Position numbers and translations under genes: made by a program
DNA from: an uncultured Lachnospiraceae bacterium
Lineage (GTDB): Bacteria; Bacillota; Clostridia; Lachnospirales; Lachnospiraceae
Length of the DNA stretch: 48,803 nucleotides
NCBI GenBank assembly: GCA_910588405.1
Contig: CAJUPT010000007.1
Location: 28,811 to 77,613 of the forward strand
Direction of reading: 5' to 3'
Notes under the pieces: model-generated
Seen by the model: only the letters and a program-made list of their open reading frames with translations
Databases searched by the model: none
What the model was told of the DNA's origin: nothing
Part shown: one piece after another, positions 8,197 through 16,934 of the stretch
How positions within the stretch are numbered: position 1 is the stretch's first letter
Layout: each line of letters opens with the position of its first letter

Positions 8197-8226
8197 GAGG
8201 GATTATTTTCACGAGGGATTATTTTC
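8197..8226. repeat. Direct repeat upstream of the Rpn promoter
   Basis: GAGGGATTATTTTC occurs twice with a 16-bp period, just upstream of the -35 element; a possible regulator site. Confidence 0.5.
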
Positions 8227-8379
8227 TTTTTTGTAATCATTTTCCCTTTTTACGATTTGGATTGATAAAGCCGGAGCCCGCTTTGGCTGGCCAGTCGGGC
8301 GGGTCCTTTATACACGCGGCTGCCCGCCTGATAAAACACAGGGTTCGGCCAATTGGCAACAACCCGCTGCATAAGCGCT

Positions 8380-8748
8380 TTACTGGACCTGGAACATATC
8401 AAGGTCATCCAGCATCCCCAGAATATCGTCATCCGCCCCTTCCGGGCACGCCGGTTCAGGGACACCGGCTGGCAGCCCTGCAGGCGCTGATATCTCCCCC
8501 AGGCGTTCTTCCACGATCCGCCGGATCATCACCTCCAGCTTTTCATCCTTCATGCCGGAAACGCTCACCTTTATTTTATTCTCCCCCGCGAACATTTCCG
8601 GGTGCGCCTCCATATATTCACAGAGCGCCGCCACAACCACCACGCTTTTCCGGTTTCCCAGGCGTTCCAGCAGCTCGCCGGCACGGGCCTCCTCATCGGA
8701 ACCCATGCCGAACTGCAGCGAAAAACGGTATTTCCCATTCTTCCTCAA
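8380..8748 (-). CDS. ParR-like DNA-binding partner of the ParM-like protein
   Basis: 122 residues from a TTG start at 8748 (AGGGGCTGATAT precedes it; no ATG is available). The N-terminal half (YRFSLQFGMGSDEEARAGELLERLGNRK.. then VVAALCEYMEAHP, never contiguous here) has the strand-helix-helix pattern of ribbon-helix-helix plasmid partition proteins. The acidic C-terminal tail (DDDILGMLDDLDMF) fits a filament-binding segment. It follows the ParM-like gene by 93 bp, the usual order of type II partition operons. It should bind a centromere and load ParM; no clear iteron centromere is seen nearby. Family assignment is by pattern and context. Confidence 0.7.
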   Translation of the reverse strand: MRKNGKYRFSLQFGMGSDEEARAGELLERLGNRKSVVVVAALCEYMEAHPEMFAGENKIKVSVSGMKDEKLEVMIRRIVEERLGEISAPAGLPAGVPEPACPEGADDDILGMLDDLDMFQVQ

Positions 8749-8841
8749 AATATCAGCCCCTATCTGCCATCACGGCCAAACAATATTCCCTATGGTCCGG
8801 CAGGACGCGCCGCTGCGCCGTCATGCCGGATTCCCCCAGTC

Positions 8842-9759
8842 TCACATATGGCGGGATGACAGCTGGGCCTGGGCCAGCATCCGGTACCCTGCCGCGTTGG
8901 CGTTGACCTCATCCAGGAAAATACCCTGGGCGACCAGCGGCGACCCCTCCAGATACCTGCGGTACAGCAGGCTTCCGCCGCCGATAAAAACCGCCGGATT
9001 GGAACGCAGGTCCACCTGCAGTTCACGCAGCTTATCCAATATATCCTTCGCGTGCTGCGCGGCCGTTTCCCGGATCGTCTTTATCACCCCTTCCGGCAGG
9101 ATGGTCTCCCTGCCTGTCAGGACGGCGCTGATATGCTCGTCCTCGATCCGCATGTCATGGAGCGCGCCGACGCGCCGGATAATATCGTTATCCATCGTGA
9201 TCACGCCGGTCTCCAGGCTCCTGCAGAACTGCATGTCCGGTTTCCCGCCCCTAAGCAGCAGCACGTCGGTGGTATACCCACCGATATCCACCAGGAACAC
9301 CCGCAGATACTGGTTCAGCCGGCTCTTATACGGGGCAATGGCCGCGAACGCCTGGGGGTAGACCAGGACATCCCTGACCGTGATGGTAAACGGCCTGTCG
9401 TTGTACAGAAACCTCACCGGCTCCCTCCGTTTGAAGTACTGCGCGAACGTGTTCTTTAAAAGGCCGTAATGCTCCGGCGGGAGCCCGACCGCAAGGTCAA
9501 CCGGCTCGGACACGGGCCCGCCTGATAGATTCCACATCTCTTTCGCGGCCGCAAACAGGGTCAGGATAAAGAAACGCTCATCCTTCGTTTTATCCTTCAT
9601 GTAGGAGATCCGCTGCCCTGAAAGCGCCCAGAACTTCCCGCCGTATTCCAGCACCTCGTCGGTCATGGGCGGCCTGGTGGAATGTTCCGCCAGCCCCGAA
9701 ACAAATGTATGGTTCACTGTTTTAATGGCATAATTGCCGTGGTCAACTGCGATAAGCAT
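8842..9759 (-). CDS. ParM/StbA-like actin-type segregation ATPase
   Basis: 305 residues; start ATG 9759 after AAAGGAG. It begins MLIAVDHGNYAIKTV, the phosphate-1 loop of actin-fold proteins. It continues with VFLVDIGGYTTDVLLLRGG (phosphate-2) and AVFIGGGSLLYRRYL (adenosine motif), in the order expected for ParM/Alp proteins. Such proteins polymerise into filaments that push DNA copies apart, together with a ParR-type adaptor, here the next gene. Its presence indicates that the element has, or had, an extrachromosomal or replicative state. Last genes of the ssb-headed block. Confidence 0.85.
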   Translation of the reverse strand: MLIAVDHGNYAIKTVNHTFVSGLAEHSTRPPMTDEVLEYGGKFWALSGQRISYMKDKTKDERFFILTLFAAAKEMWNLSGGPVSEPVDLAVGLPPEHYGLLKNTFAQYFKRREPVRFLYNDRPFTITVRDVLVYPQAFAAIAPYKSRLNQYLRVFLVDIGGYTTDVLLLRGGKPDMQFCRSLETGVITMDNDIIRRVGALHDMRIEDEHISAVLTGRETILPEGVIKTIRETAAQHAKDILDKLRELQVDLRSNPAVFIGGGSLLYRRYLEGSPLVAQGIFLDEVNANAAGYRMLAQAQLSSRHM

Positions 9760-9923
9760 AAACTGATTTCTCCTTTATTCTCTTGATATCCCATTACACG
9801 GTAGAATCTCCAAATCCGCAACATCAATACGCATCGGATCATTTATACGTATTTCCAACCGAAATCCGCAATTCCCGCCAGAGGCATATTCCGGAGCCCT
9901 TTTTTGTCTATCCTGCCGTTTTG

Positions 9924-11003
9924 TCATATCCGCCCGTTTCCATCGCGGCAGTGCAGGACATAATCGTCCAGCCCCTTATACCCGGGGTTCCAAATGTATG
10001 TCCCAAACCGGTATCCCATACCCGAAAGCAGGCAGACCAGTTCCCGGTATCCGTTCTTCACATGCGGGTTTTTCAGGAAATCCATGTCAAAAGCCGTCAT
10101 GATATGCTCCACCCCGCTTTCCTTTAAATACCGGAGTGTTTTCTCCAACTGCGTCAGCGCGTTCACGCCGGGGACGGCCAGCACGGCACGGCCCGTCAGG
10201 TACGCGATGACATCCGCCTTCATGGGGCCTTCGGTCAGGATCAGCTCCTTCCCCGGCGCCCCGGCCAGATGGGTCCATCCCTCTGCCCCGTGCCCTTCTT
10301 TTCTCCCGGTACTGGAAACCCACCGAAACTTACGCCGGGTAACATTGTCCCGGCGTATCTGCAGGCCCTGTATCCGTCCATTTGCATCCCGCACAGGGAT
10401 CAATATCCCCCTGTATTCGTGGACCAGGCTCCAGGAACCATCCTCCTCCCTGTAAAACCCGGGAACCCCGGACAGGGAAAGGCCTTCGGATGACAGCTGC
10501 CCGGCAAAAGCCTTAAACCCCACGACAGGCGTGCTTCTGTACCCAAGCCGGTCAATTTCTTCTATGGAAAGCCCCCGCGCCAGCAGGTTCTCCCTGTGGT
10601 CCGACGCAAGGGAAAGCCTTCCCAGCAGGGCGGCATATGCCTCATTCCTGGTATCGATGCCTGCCAGTGGGCATTCGTCTGCCTGCGCATATTCAGGAGT
10701 ACCTTTTAACGCGTGTCCCTGGTGGGGCAGACGGCCGCTACCCTGCATCCCCAACCGCTCCAGCAGTTCTTTACGCACACGGGAACGATCCGTTCCGGCA
10801 TAAAAGGCATACAGGTCAAACACGCCGCCATGGAAACCGCAGCATGGACAGCGGAACACATCCTTTGCCAAATTGATATTCAGGTGCTTTTTTTTGGGGC
10901 TGTCATCGCATTTAGGGCATGGTATATAATAAGAGCTCCGCCCGGCCGGCGGGTATGGGATTCCGATCAACGGTATGATGTCGGCCATATGGATCAGTTC
11001 CAT
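9924..11003 (-). CDS. Primase-like protein: CHC2 zinc finger and Toprim domain
   Basis: 359 residues, start ATG 11003 with GGAAAGGAGGGCGTC in front. The N-terminus has a CHC2-type zinc site: CPKC at 29-32, CPCC at 52-55, and HL between. A Toprim domain follows in the second half: LILTEGPMKADVIAYL supplies the glutamate and AFDMDF the DxD pair. This is the layout of DnaG-like or DUF3854 proteins of plasmids and ICEs, shorter than chromosomal DnaG (about 600 residues). It may prime lagging-strand or transfer replication of the element. It lies in the block with ssb and parMR, consistent with a replication module. Confidence 0.85.
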   Translation of the reverse strand: MELIHMADIIPLIGIPYPPAGRSSYYIPCPKCDDSPKKKHLNINLAKDVFRCPCCGFHGGVFDLYAFYAGTDRSRVRKELLERLGMQGSGRLPHQGHALKGTPEYAQADECPLAGIDTRNEAYAALLGRLSLASDHRENLLARGLSIEEIDRLGYRSTPVVGFKAFAGQLSSEGLSLSGVPGFYREEDGSWSLVHEYRGILIPVRDANGRIQGLQIRRDNVTRRKFRWVSSTGRKEGHGAEGWTHLAGAPGKELILTEGPMKADVIAYLTGRAVLAVPGVNALTQLEKTLRYLKESGVEHIMTAFDMDFLKNPHVKNGYRELVCLLSGMGYRFGTYIWNPGYKGLDDYVLHCRDGNGRI

Positions 11004-11058
11004 GACGCCCTCCTTTCCGGGAAGGCAAACGCCTTCCCTTGTCCGATTATGTATATGG

Positions 11059-11502
11059 TCAGATCTCCGTATAGCAGTCCCTGTACTGAATCCATACCGG
11101 CAGCACCGTGTTAAACATGCCTGTGATCTCCTTCTTATACTGTTCCTGGTTTTCGGCCTTAAAACTGGAAAACCGTTTCCTGCGGTCCTGGATCACCTGC
11201 CGCAGGTTTTCCAGCGCTGTCGCCCTCTGCGCTTTTTTCTTTTCATCGGCCGGCTCGCCGATGCACCGCTCTTTCAGCAGGCACATCAGGTAAGCGTCCG
11301 TAATCTTATAATGGTATCCCATTACCCCGACATCCAGTGTGACCGGCGCCGACTTGCACAGGCACATGCAGGTTTCCAGGATATTTGTCCGGTACATCAG
11401 TTCCTGGAACTGCAGGAGGTCCTCCGGGGTCATCGCCCCGCCCATTGCCTCCTTCATCAGTTCGTCCTTTATCCTACGGTATCCGTCAACGATTGTCGCC
11501 AT
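11059..11502 (-). CDS. Hypothetical island protein
   Basis: 147 residues, mainly helical by composition (EKKKAQRATALENLRQVI and similar). Start ATG 11502 after GGGGAAACAAATT. A cluster CMCLC occurs near residue 45; no metal motif can be named. It sits between the primase-like gene and an unknown 351-residue gene in the ssb block. Not recognised; a structural or DNA-processing accessory role would only be guessed from context. Confidence 0.7.
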   Translation of the reverse strand: MATIVDGYRRIKDELMKEAMGGAMTPEDLLQFQELMYRTNILETCMCLCKSAPVTLDVGVMGYHYKITDAYLMCLLKERCIGEPADEKKKAQRATALENLRQVIQDRRKRFSSFKAENQEQYKKEITGMFNTVLPVWIQYRDCYTEI

Positions 11503-11681
11503 AATTTGTTTCCCCTTTCTTTTCTGTTTTTGCGTCTGATTAAACCGGCCCCCACAGGGACACCGGTTCCGCCAAATTTAACAGGCCGGAAAACAGCTTC
11601 CCCTGCCGGCCATGCCGGTTAAGAAAATTTTCCCTGTCTTTCCCGCCGCGTACTTCCTCAGCACCCACATCCCCTGCCATG

Positions 11682-12737
11682 TTACATATGGCAGTCCAAA
11701 ATGACAAGCACATCTTCGTCCGCCATGGAATCCAGGAAGCCCCCGACTTCTTTTCTCCACGCCTCAGCCACATTTTCCGATCCGGGCCGTCTCCAATTCC
11801 GCTCGTCTATTGACTGCCATCCCTTATCACCACAAAGGGAGTTGGCGTCAATCGGATAAGCATTGGCCCCAAAGCCTTTCCGGGCCGCATATTCCTCAAA
11901 TGTCTCGCCTTTATGGTAAAGATATTTACCGCCAAAGCATATCCCGTCTTCCATACGTTCCCCAAAAGTATCGCTGCCATTTACCCCCGTCAGGAAGAAA
12001 CGTCTATGTTTCACGTAAGACCGCGCCAAATCCCTGCGATGCCAGTCACGCATGGCCTGCCACTCAATGTCCTTTTTCCTGGCCGCGCTTGTACAGATAT
12101 ATCCTTCGGGGATCTTCGGGTCATATCCGTCATACGCATGGCTTTTCGTGTCTTCGTAATATTCCGCGCATATGTCTTTTACCAGTAAAAGGGAGGGCCA
12201 GCTCCCACCGATGGAATACCAGTCCCACCTGGCCTCCGGATTCTCAAAACAACCGTAGGCATCCATTTCCTCATAGTAATCCACATGCCCCCAGCTGTCA
12301 GCGAACGCCTTAAAGTCCGGGTACAGTTTTTTCCATGGGTAACCCGGCAAAGCCTTGATCCGTTTCGCCCGCTTTGTCCGCTTCTCCTGTCTCAAAGGGC
12401 CGCGGCCGGCCTCAAACACTTTCCCGCCACAGACCGCAAACCGGGATCCATAAAAAATGGACGGGTCTATAATGATCTTTCCCTGGGGCAGTTTTATGCA
12501 GTCAACAACGCCATTATCATACTGGTATTTTATATCTTCCGTTTCATCGTGAAACTCCAGATACTCCGGGTTATCCGTTATGTCGCTATACGGCTCCATC
12601 AGGTCACGGACACGGGATACAACCTCATCCTGAAACGAAGTATAAAAACCGCCGCACATCCCCCATCCGGTTTCGCTGCCGCTGGCTCCCTCATCCACTT
12701 CCGGGATCCGTACCGCCGCCAATGTTAAAAAATGCAT
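11682..12737 (-). CDS. Hypothetical protein with RWDWYSIGG motif
   Basis: 351 residues. The start is set at ATG 12737 because GGAAGGAG lies at the right distance; two upstream Met codons of the same frame have no usable ribosome binding site. The protein is rich in aromatic residues. It holds ENPEARWDWYSIGGSWPS, a motif I have seen in phage and plasmid proteins of unknown role (KWDWYxIGGRW). No signal peptide or membrane segment. Same strand and block as ssb, primase and parMR. Confidence 0.75.
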   Translation of the reverse strand: MHFLTLAAVRIPEVDEGASGSETGWGMCGGFYTSFQDEVVSRVRDLMEPYSDITDNPEYLEFHDETEDIKYQYDNGVVDCIKLPQGKIIIDPSIFYGSRFAVCGGKVFEAGRGPLRQEKRTKRAKRIKALPGYPWKKLYPDFKAFADSWGHVDYYEEMDAYGCFENPEARWDWYSIGGSWPSLLLVKDICAEYYEDTKSHAYDGYDPKIPEGYICTSAARKKDIEWQAMRDWHRRDLARSYVKHRRFFLTGVNGSDTFGERMEDGICFGGKYLYHKGETFEEYAARKGFGANAYPIDANSLCGDKGWQSIDERNWRRPGSENVAEAWRKEVGGFLDSMADEDVLVILDCHM

Positions 12738-12777
12738 CGTCATTCTCCTTCCATAAGCCATTTTCTGCTTTTTCCCA

Positions 12778-13365
12778 CTATTTTTCTCTTTGCGCCCTGT
12801 TGATCAGCTGTGCCAGGCCGTCCTCACCGATATCGCTGCTGCTTTCCCGCTTCTGCTGCTTCTGCCTGCATTTTTCCACAGCCTTATCGTAATCATATCC
12901 GACCTGCTCCGCCAGCCGGTTTGAAAGATCCATAAACTTCTTTCTGTAATACGACTGATACCACAGGTCATCCGCCCTGGTTTCATCCAGCATTCTAATA
13001 TAGTCGTGCAGCATGCAAATGATCAGGACGATATCCCCGTATGAGCAGCTTACGACATAATCACACATCTGCCGGAGGTTTACTGCTTTCTCTATCATCA
13101 CCTGCTTTTCACTTTTGTCCATTATTTCCCTTTCCATCTCCTGAAGGCGCCGCAGGAAAGAAATGAATTGTTTTTCCCTATCCTTCCCGTACCCTCCATT
13201 TACCGCGTCAGCTTCTTCCGTCAAAACAGCTTTGCCGCGTATACACGCCGCGCTGCCGCAGCCACACGGCTTCATTTTTATATCCCGCGGTTTCCCGGCC
13301 GATCCTTCCGCCAGTCCTGCGGCCCGCCCCGTATCCTTACACCGCGGCACATACTTTATCTTCAT
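12778..13365 (-). CDS. Hypothetical island protein
   Basis: 195 residues, start ATG 13365 (GGGGAGAGAGG precedes it). It overlaps the upstream gene's stop by four bases, so the two are coupled. The N-terminus is basic with a short Cys cluster (MKPCGCGSAAC near residue 30); the rest is predicted helical (FLRRLQEMEREIMDKSEKQ, NRLAEQVGYDYDKAVEK). Not recognised. Confidence 0.65.
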   Translation of the reverse strand: MKIKYVPRCKDTGRAAGLAEGSAGKPRDIKMKPCGCGSAACIRGKAVLTEEADAVNGGYGKDREKQFISFLRRLQEMEREIMDKSEKQVMIEKAVNLRQMCDYVVSCSYGDIVLIICMLHDYIRMLDETRADDLWYQSYYRKKFMDLSNRLAEQVGYDYDKAVEKCRQKQQKRESSSDIGEDGLAQLINRAQREK

Positions 13366-14156
13366 CCTCTCTCCCCTGCTTTCTGCCCGCCGCTTAAAAT
13401 AATCCTTATGCCGGACTCCCGGCATACCGCGTTGTCCAGGCCATTCCGTTCCAGTTCCAGGCAGATGTCCTGCCAGCTCCCTTTTTCGGGCAGCTCGTCC
13501 TTTGATATATCAAACACTTGCTGTCCCTGGCCCAACGCCTCATTACAGCGCTCATTCAGTTCCATTGCATGGGCCTCCACCCACTCAAAGGCAAGGAGGC
13601 CATAATTGACCGGGGCGTTATCGGCCGGTCCCACAGGCTCCGTCCGGCTTTTTTCGTCTGCGCCGCCCGTATGGACATCGTCCGCCGGCGGCGGTTCTTC
13701 CCCGGGCAGCCTGGGTACCGGAACCACGTCACACACCTGCAGGTCCCGGACCACCACCAGCATCCTTCCGTATCCGCCCGCGTGGTTAGTCACCACATAG
13801 ACAGGCGCCCCTTCCATTATGTCCTTTTTTGGTTCGGCGTTCTCCCAGACCCAGCGTACGTCCGGATAACTGGCCAGCAGCAGATCCGTAACCCGTTTCT
13901 CAGCCAGGGCAAAGGCCATGGCACGCAGGCCGGCGGCTGTCGGCTCTTTTTTTTCCGTTTCCGCGGCAGGAGCAGGCGTGACCGTTTCCACCCCGCCGGG
14001 GGATAAAAACATCAAACGGACCAGCGCCGCGAATATCCCCAATATAGCCGCCAAAAGAAGCGGCCACAGGCGGGTAATGAACAGCAGAAGCGCCAGATAC
14101 GCGAACATAGTCAGCGCTTCCCCGGCAAAACGTCTTTTTCGCTCTCTCTCACTCAT
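13362..14156 (-). CDS. Hypothetical membrane-anchored protein
   Basis: 264 residues from ATG 14156, preceded by AAAGGAGTATTGTGG; upstream in-frame Met codons lie in the terminator region and are rejected. One long or two short hydrophobic segments (YLALLLFITRLWPLLLAAIL and the following 15 residues) lie near the N-terminus after a basic SERERKRR, so it is likely a membrane protein with a large cytoplasmic or external part. A Pro/Ala-rich stretch follows. It overlaps the next gene by four bases. Function unknown. Confidence 0.7.
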   Translation of the reverse strand: MSERERKRRFAGEALTMFAYLALLLFITRLWPLLLAAILGIFAALVRLMFLSPGGVETVTPAPAAETEKKEPTAAGLRAMAFALAEKRVTDLLLASYPDVRWVWENAEPKKDIMEGAPVYVVTNHAGGYGRMLVVVRDLQVCDVVPVPRLPGEEPPPADDVHTGGADEKSRTEPVGPADNAPVNYGLLAFEWVEAHAMELNERCNEALGQGQQVFDISKDELPEKGSWQDICLELERNGLDNAVCRESGIRIILSGGQKAGERG

Positions 14157-14207
14157 CCACAATACTCCTTTATGCGGGATTTTTCCCGCGGTGACGCCAG
14201 GGACGCG

Positions 14208-14255
14208 AAAAACGCGCGTGGGATACCGCCACAGACCCGATACCCACGCGCGTTT
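14208..14255 (-). terminator. Intrinsic terminator between ssb and the membrane-protein gene
   Basis: Minus-strand arms AACGCGCGTGGGTATC and GTATCCCACGCGCGTT form a 15-16-bp stem, followed by TTTTT. It would reduce read-through from ssb into the downstream genes. A small GCGGGA/TCCCGC hairpin at 14174-14189 follows before the next ribosome binding site. Confidence 0.8.
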
Positions 14256-14296
14256 CCATACGCCTGACTTAATTATTTTCCACCTTCTTTCCTGTG

Positions 14297-14782
14297 TCAC
14301 TCATCAAAAAATGACCCGCCGCCCCCAAAGGCGCCATACGCCTCAAAACCGGTAAAACCGGCGGGCATGTCACCGGCCGCGGAAGGCGATGCCGAAGCCT
14401 GGGGGACGGCGGCTGCTCTCTGGCCGTCCCCGGGCTTTTTCTCGCCCGTCCCCGTGTAACAATATTCAAGGTCGTCCAGGATGATAACCGACGCGCTTTT
14501 CCTCTCATGGGTCCTCGCGTCCTCCCACACGTCCTCATCCAGGCGGCCGACCAGGTTGATCCGGGATCCTTCCTTCAGCTGCATCCGTTTTACGCGCTCA
14601 CAAACCGGGCCGAACGCCTTCACGCCAAGGTTGACCCAGCGGGTCTGATCCTTCGCCCTGGTATCATAGACCCTGACGCCGATCCGGAAACGGACGGAGT
14701 CCCCCTTCTCTGAGAACCGTAGCGCCGGCGCGTTGTCATACCCTTTTGAGATGATCACCTCCGTGGCAAATAATTTTAACAT
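14297..14782 (-). CDS. ssb: Single-stranded DNA-binding protein
   Basis: 161 residues, start ATG 14782 after GGAAAGGAGTTTAC. The OB-fold half is recognisable from RFRIGVRVYDTRAKDQTRWV and RVKRMQLKEGSRINLVGRL, in the order of bacterial SSB. A Gly/Ala/Pro-rich linker and a short acidic tip follow. The tip is GGSFFDE rather than the canonical DDDIPF, so partner recruitment may differ from the host SSB. It heads the block containing primase and parMR and is preceded by leader RNA copy 2. SSBs of this kind are common on conjugative elements and plasmids. Confidence 0.88.
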   Translation of the reverse strand: MLKLFATEVIISKGYDNAPALRFSEKGDSVRFRIGVRVYDTRAKDQTRWVNLGVKAFGPVCERVKRMQLKEGSRINLVGRLDEDVWEDARTHERKSASVIILDDLEYCYTGTGEKKPGDGQRAAAVPQASASPSAAGDMPAGFTGFEAYGAFGGGGSFFDE

Positions 14783-14910
14783 GTAAACTCCTTTCCGCAG
14801 GCCCCTGCCTGCCTTACCTTGTATTTATTCCAACCCGTTAAGCCGGGAAGAAACCAATTAAAAAAATCCGACAGGACACGCCATACGCGCGCCATACCGG
14901 ACACTGTGAG

Positions 14911-15000
14911 AATCGAGCAGGGGAAAAAATTTTTCCCTGCCCGCCGCGCCGGGGCAGGCTGCGTAAGCAGTATATACCTTTCTGCCCCGTGCGCATAAAA
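14911..15000 (-). repeat. Interspersed repeat, copy 1 (also at 39719-39802)
   Basis: About 90 bp matching 39719-39802 at roughly 80 per cent by eye. It holds a GGGGCAG/CTGCCCC stem around TGCTTACGCAG, then a GCAGGG..AAAATTTT..CCCTGC hairpin. On the minus strand it has an open frame like YTAYAACPGAAGREKFFP. I recall this spurious peptide from many Clostridium-type genomes, so the repeat is probably high-copy. Here it sits directly after the leader RNA copy 2 terminator. Confidence 0.7.
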
Positions 15001-15086
15001 AAAGTGCCACCCGCGTTTTATGCGCAAATGACACTCTGTAACCTGATAACTGTGATTCCGTCTTACGCGGAACTCTGATACTGTCA
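14997..15086 (-). ncRNA. Conserved leader/small RNA, copy 2
   Basis: Predicted transcript upstream of ssb. The 5' hairpin is ACTGTC/GACAGT. The small hairpin is TTCCG-CGTAAGA-CGGAA: pairing is kept with different bases from copy 1 (TCGC/GCGA), which supports an RNA structure. TCACAGTTATC and GTTACA are present. It ends in a stem AGTGTCA/TGGCACT and seven T. The ssb gene begins 215 bp further on. Confidence 0.75.
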
Positions 15087-15092
15087 ATAGAC

Positions 15093-15121
15093 AGTATAGC
15101 ACAGCGCGGCCTTCCCGTCAA
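15093..15121 (-). promoter_or_regulatory. Sigma-A promoter of leader RNA copy 2
   Basis: TTGACG, 17-nt spacer, TATACT with TGC before it (extended -10). Near consensus. Confidence 0.85.
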
Positions 15122-15200
15122 TCCGGGCTGCCGGTTTCTCTCGGGATTTTCGTGGGTTTCTTTGAAAGCCCTCCGGGGGTTCCATAACATCCCCCATATT

Positions 15201-15392
15201 TTATCCGTCCTCCCCTGGCCGCGTTCCATGGCTGTGTTCTGCCATAACGCTTTTAAAAAGCTCCGTCCTGACAAAATCCAAAGCCACCTGGATACGCAGC
15301 CCGTCAAAACAGACGTTCCCGTCCGGCCCCGTGTTTGCCTCAATGGCCTCCCTGATCTCATCCAGCATCCCGTACAGCACCCCGTCCTTCAT
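15201..15392 (-). CDS. Small hypothetical protein
   Basis: 63 residues starting MKDGVLYGMLDEIREAIEA. Start ATG 15392 follows AAAGGAGGGACAGCG; longer forms of the frame lack a ribosome binding site. It overlaps the end of the upstream membrane-protein gene and ends just before the region of leader RNA copy 2. Not recognised. Confidence 0.6.
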   Translation of the reverse strand: MKDGVLYGMLDEIREAIEANTGPDGNVCFDGLRIQVALDFVRTELFKSVMAEHSHGTRPGEDG

Positions 15393-15843
15393 CACGCTGT
15401 CCCTCCTTTCTCTCGATTGCCAGGCATGAGCCCGCAACCTTATATTCATCCATGTCATAAACCGGCGTATTCCCCGAAATGTACACTGCCAGCCGGTCTC
15501 CCGCGGATAAGCCCTTCACCCGTTTTCCCCGGCTGATGATCCTGACTGACATTCCTTCTTTTTTTAGCCAGACGGCCCGGATATCCCTGCCTGTTTTGCT
15601 TTTCTCTACCCCGGTGCAAATGCCATCCAAAACCACGTATCTTTTTTCCAGGCATTCCGCCATAAGCGCCAGCCCGCCGGTCACGCCAAACGCCACTGCC
15701 GCGGCACATGGGACACAGGCGCCAAGGCCGCCTCCAAACACCAGGACAACCGGCATAAAAGCCAGCCCCGCAAGCCCCATTGCGAAACGTCCATAAACCA
15801 TCCCCCGCAAAGGGGACGGGATTTTTCCAACCTGTTCCCTCAT
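15358..15843 (-). CDS. Hypothetical small membrane protein
   Basis: 161 residues, ATG 15843 with GGGGGAGCGGAT before it. Two hydrophobic segments (MGLAGLAFMPVVLVFGGGLG and ACVPCAAAVAFGVTGGLALM) lie in the first 65 residues. A soluble beta-rich domain follows (VKGLSAGDRLAVYISGNTPV), perhaps an OB- or SH3-like fold of NfeD type, but that is only an impression. Overlaps the next gene. Function unknown. Confidence 0.65.
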   Translation of the reverse strand: MREQVGKIPSPLRGMVYGRFAMGLAGLAFMPVVLVFGGGLGACVPCAAAVAFGVTGGLALMAECLEKRYVVLDGICTGVEKSKTGRDIRAVWLKKEGMSVRIISRGKRVKGLSAGDRLAVYISGNTPVYDMDEYKVAGSCLAIERKEGQRDEGRGAVRDAG

Positions 15844-15855
15844 ATCCGCTCCCCC

Positions 15856-16416
15856 TCACAAAAGGATGATTCTTTTCGCTTTCAAAAGCCCCTCGACTGC
15901 CTCCACCGTCTCACCGCAGGCTGCGGCCTTCCCCATCTCATTTTCCAGAAGGTTATCGAAAACCGTCTCCTTTGTGTAGATCGTTTCCACCAGTGCCTGG
16001 CGGTTATCCTTTCCCAAAAGGCCGGGAACCGGTTTAATCCCCCGGTCTGTCAAATATACCAGCTCCGCCATCGTCAGGCAGAGGCCCGCTTTTGACAGCC
16101 AGCGCATCGCTGTCCTTTGCTTTCTGGAAAGCCCCATGTAAGGGAATAAACGCCCGGCAGGGCAGATCACGCAGCCGGTCAATGCCCGGTATCTGCCCTG
16201 TTTCCCGATGCCAGCCTGAACTGCCAGCCCCATGCCGGCCAGTTCCTTCAATGCCCTGTACTCTTCCGCCCCGTCGGCGTCCGCAAACCCATATCTGCCT
16301 TTCTGCCAGAGAGCCGCCTTTTCCCCTGCCAGCCGGAATTTCTGCCCGCAGTGGGACACCAATATGATGTTCCCGGACGGCTGTCCCATGGCCGTACCCA
16401 TTGAAATATACTCCAT
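15856..16416 (-). CDS. Hypothetical protein, possibly winged-helix
   Basis: 186 residues from ATG 16416 (MEYISMGTAMGQ), chosen because GAGGTGAAGCAG lies in front; an upstream in-frame ATG has none. It contains ALKELAGMGLAVQAG and RKQRTAMRWLSKAGLCLTMAE-like helices (shown in part), which could be winged-helix elements, but no family is recognised. It is the first gene of a three-gene unit driven by the promoter at 16718-16746. Confidence 0.65.
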   Translation of the reverse strand: MEYISMGTAMGQPSGNIILVSHCGQKFRLAGEKAALWQKGRYGFADADGAEEYRALKELAGMGLAVQAGIGKQGRYRALTGCVICPAGRLFPYMGLSRKQRTAMRWLSKAGLCLTMAELVYLTDRGIKPVPGLLGKDNRQALVETIYTKETVFDNLLENEMGKAAACGETVEAVEGLLKAKRIILL

Positions 16417-16717
16417 CTGCTTCACCTCATAACCTATGCTAAGCGCCAACGCACTGCCGGTATAATCCCGTTATTTTGGGTAAACGGCAGAGCATCTTCA
16501 GTTTTTTGTTTCCCCCTATTACACAGGTTTAACATCCCTTGCGCAACACATTTCAAAAATTTCCCGGCAGATTCATATTTAAAAATAGAATAAGCCAGGC
16601 GGTTACAGGTGATGCCAAAAACCATAAAAAGCTGCGATTCAGCTCGGTTTCCTTTTTCTATAACACAATATAGAGATGCTTTTTTTCACTCTGGCAAGGA
16701 TGAAAATAAACAATGTA

Positions 16718-16746
16718 AGTATACCATATACGAATTTCCATGTCAT
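16718..16746 (-). promoter_or_regulatory. Promoter of the 16416-15201 operon
   Basis: ATGACA, 17-nt spacer, TATACT on the minus strand. Confidence 0.65.
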
Positions 16747-16862
16747 CCGCAAAGCTGTGCCAGAATTGTGCCAGATCTCTGCCTTTTATTTACGGCTCCC
16801 GCAGCCAGGACGTATTCCGGCCCCTGGCTTTTCCAGTATACCATAAAAATTTTCAAAAAATC

Positions 16863-16877
16863 ATTACTATTAGTAAT
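16863..16877. promoter_or_regulatory. Palindromic operator candidate 1
   Basis: ATTACTATTAGTAAT is a perfect 15-bp palindrome around a central T, upstream of the XRE gene. It shares ACTAxTAGT with the site at 16922-16934. Confidence 0.65.
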
Positions 16878-16921
16878 TATTCACTACTACTGATATGTGT
16901 ATGAATCCATCCCAATTATCT

Positions 16922-16934
16922 ATACTAATAGTAT
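16922..16934. promoter_or_regulatory. Palindromic operator candidate 2
   Basis: ATACTAATAGTAT is a perfect 13-bp palindrome 30 bp before the XRE start codon; likely autoregulation. Confidence 0.65.

Noticed and set aside
8749..9923. parC-like centromere near parMR
   Set aside because: Only two scattered AAATCCGCAA copies (in 9810-9880) were found; too few for an iteron array.
14776..15361. Overlapping minus-strand frames through leader RNA copy 2 and the repeat
   Set aside because: They read through a promoter, a terminator and an interspersed repeat; the YTAYAACPGA-type peptide is a product of the repeat, not a gene.
16434..16625. 63-codon minus-strand frame before the 16416 gene
   Set aside because: No ribosome binding site, unrelated composition, lies in the probable 5' untranslated region.
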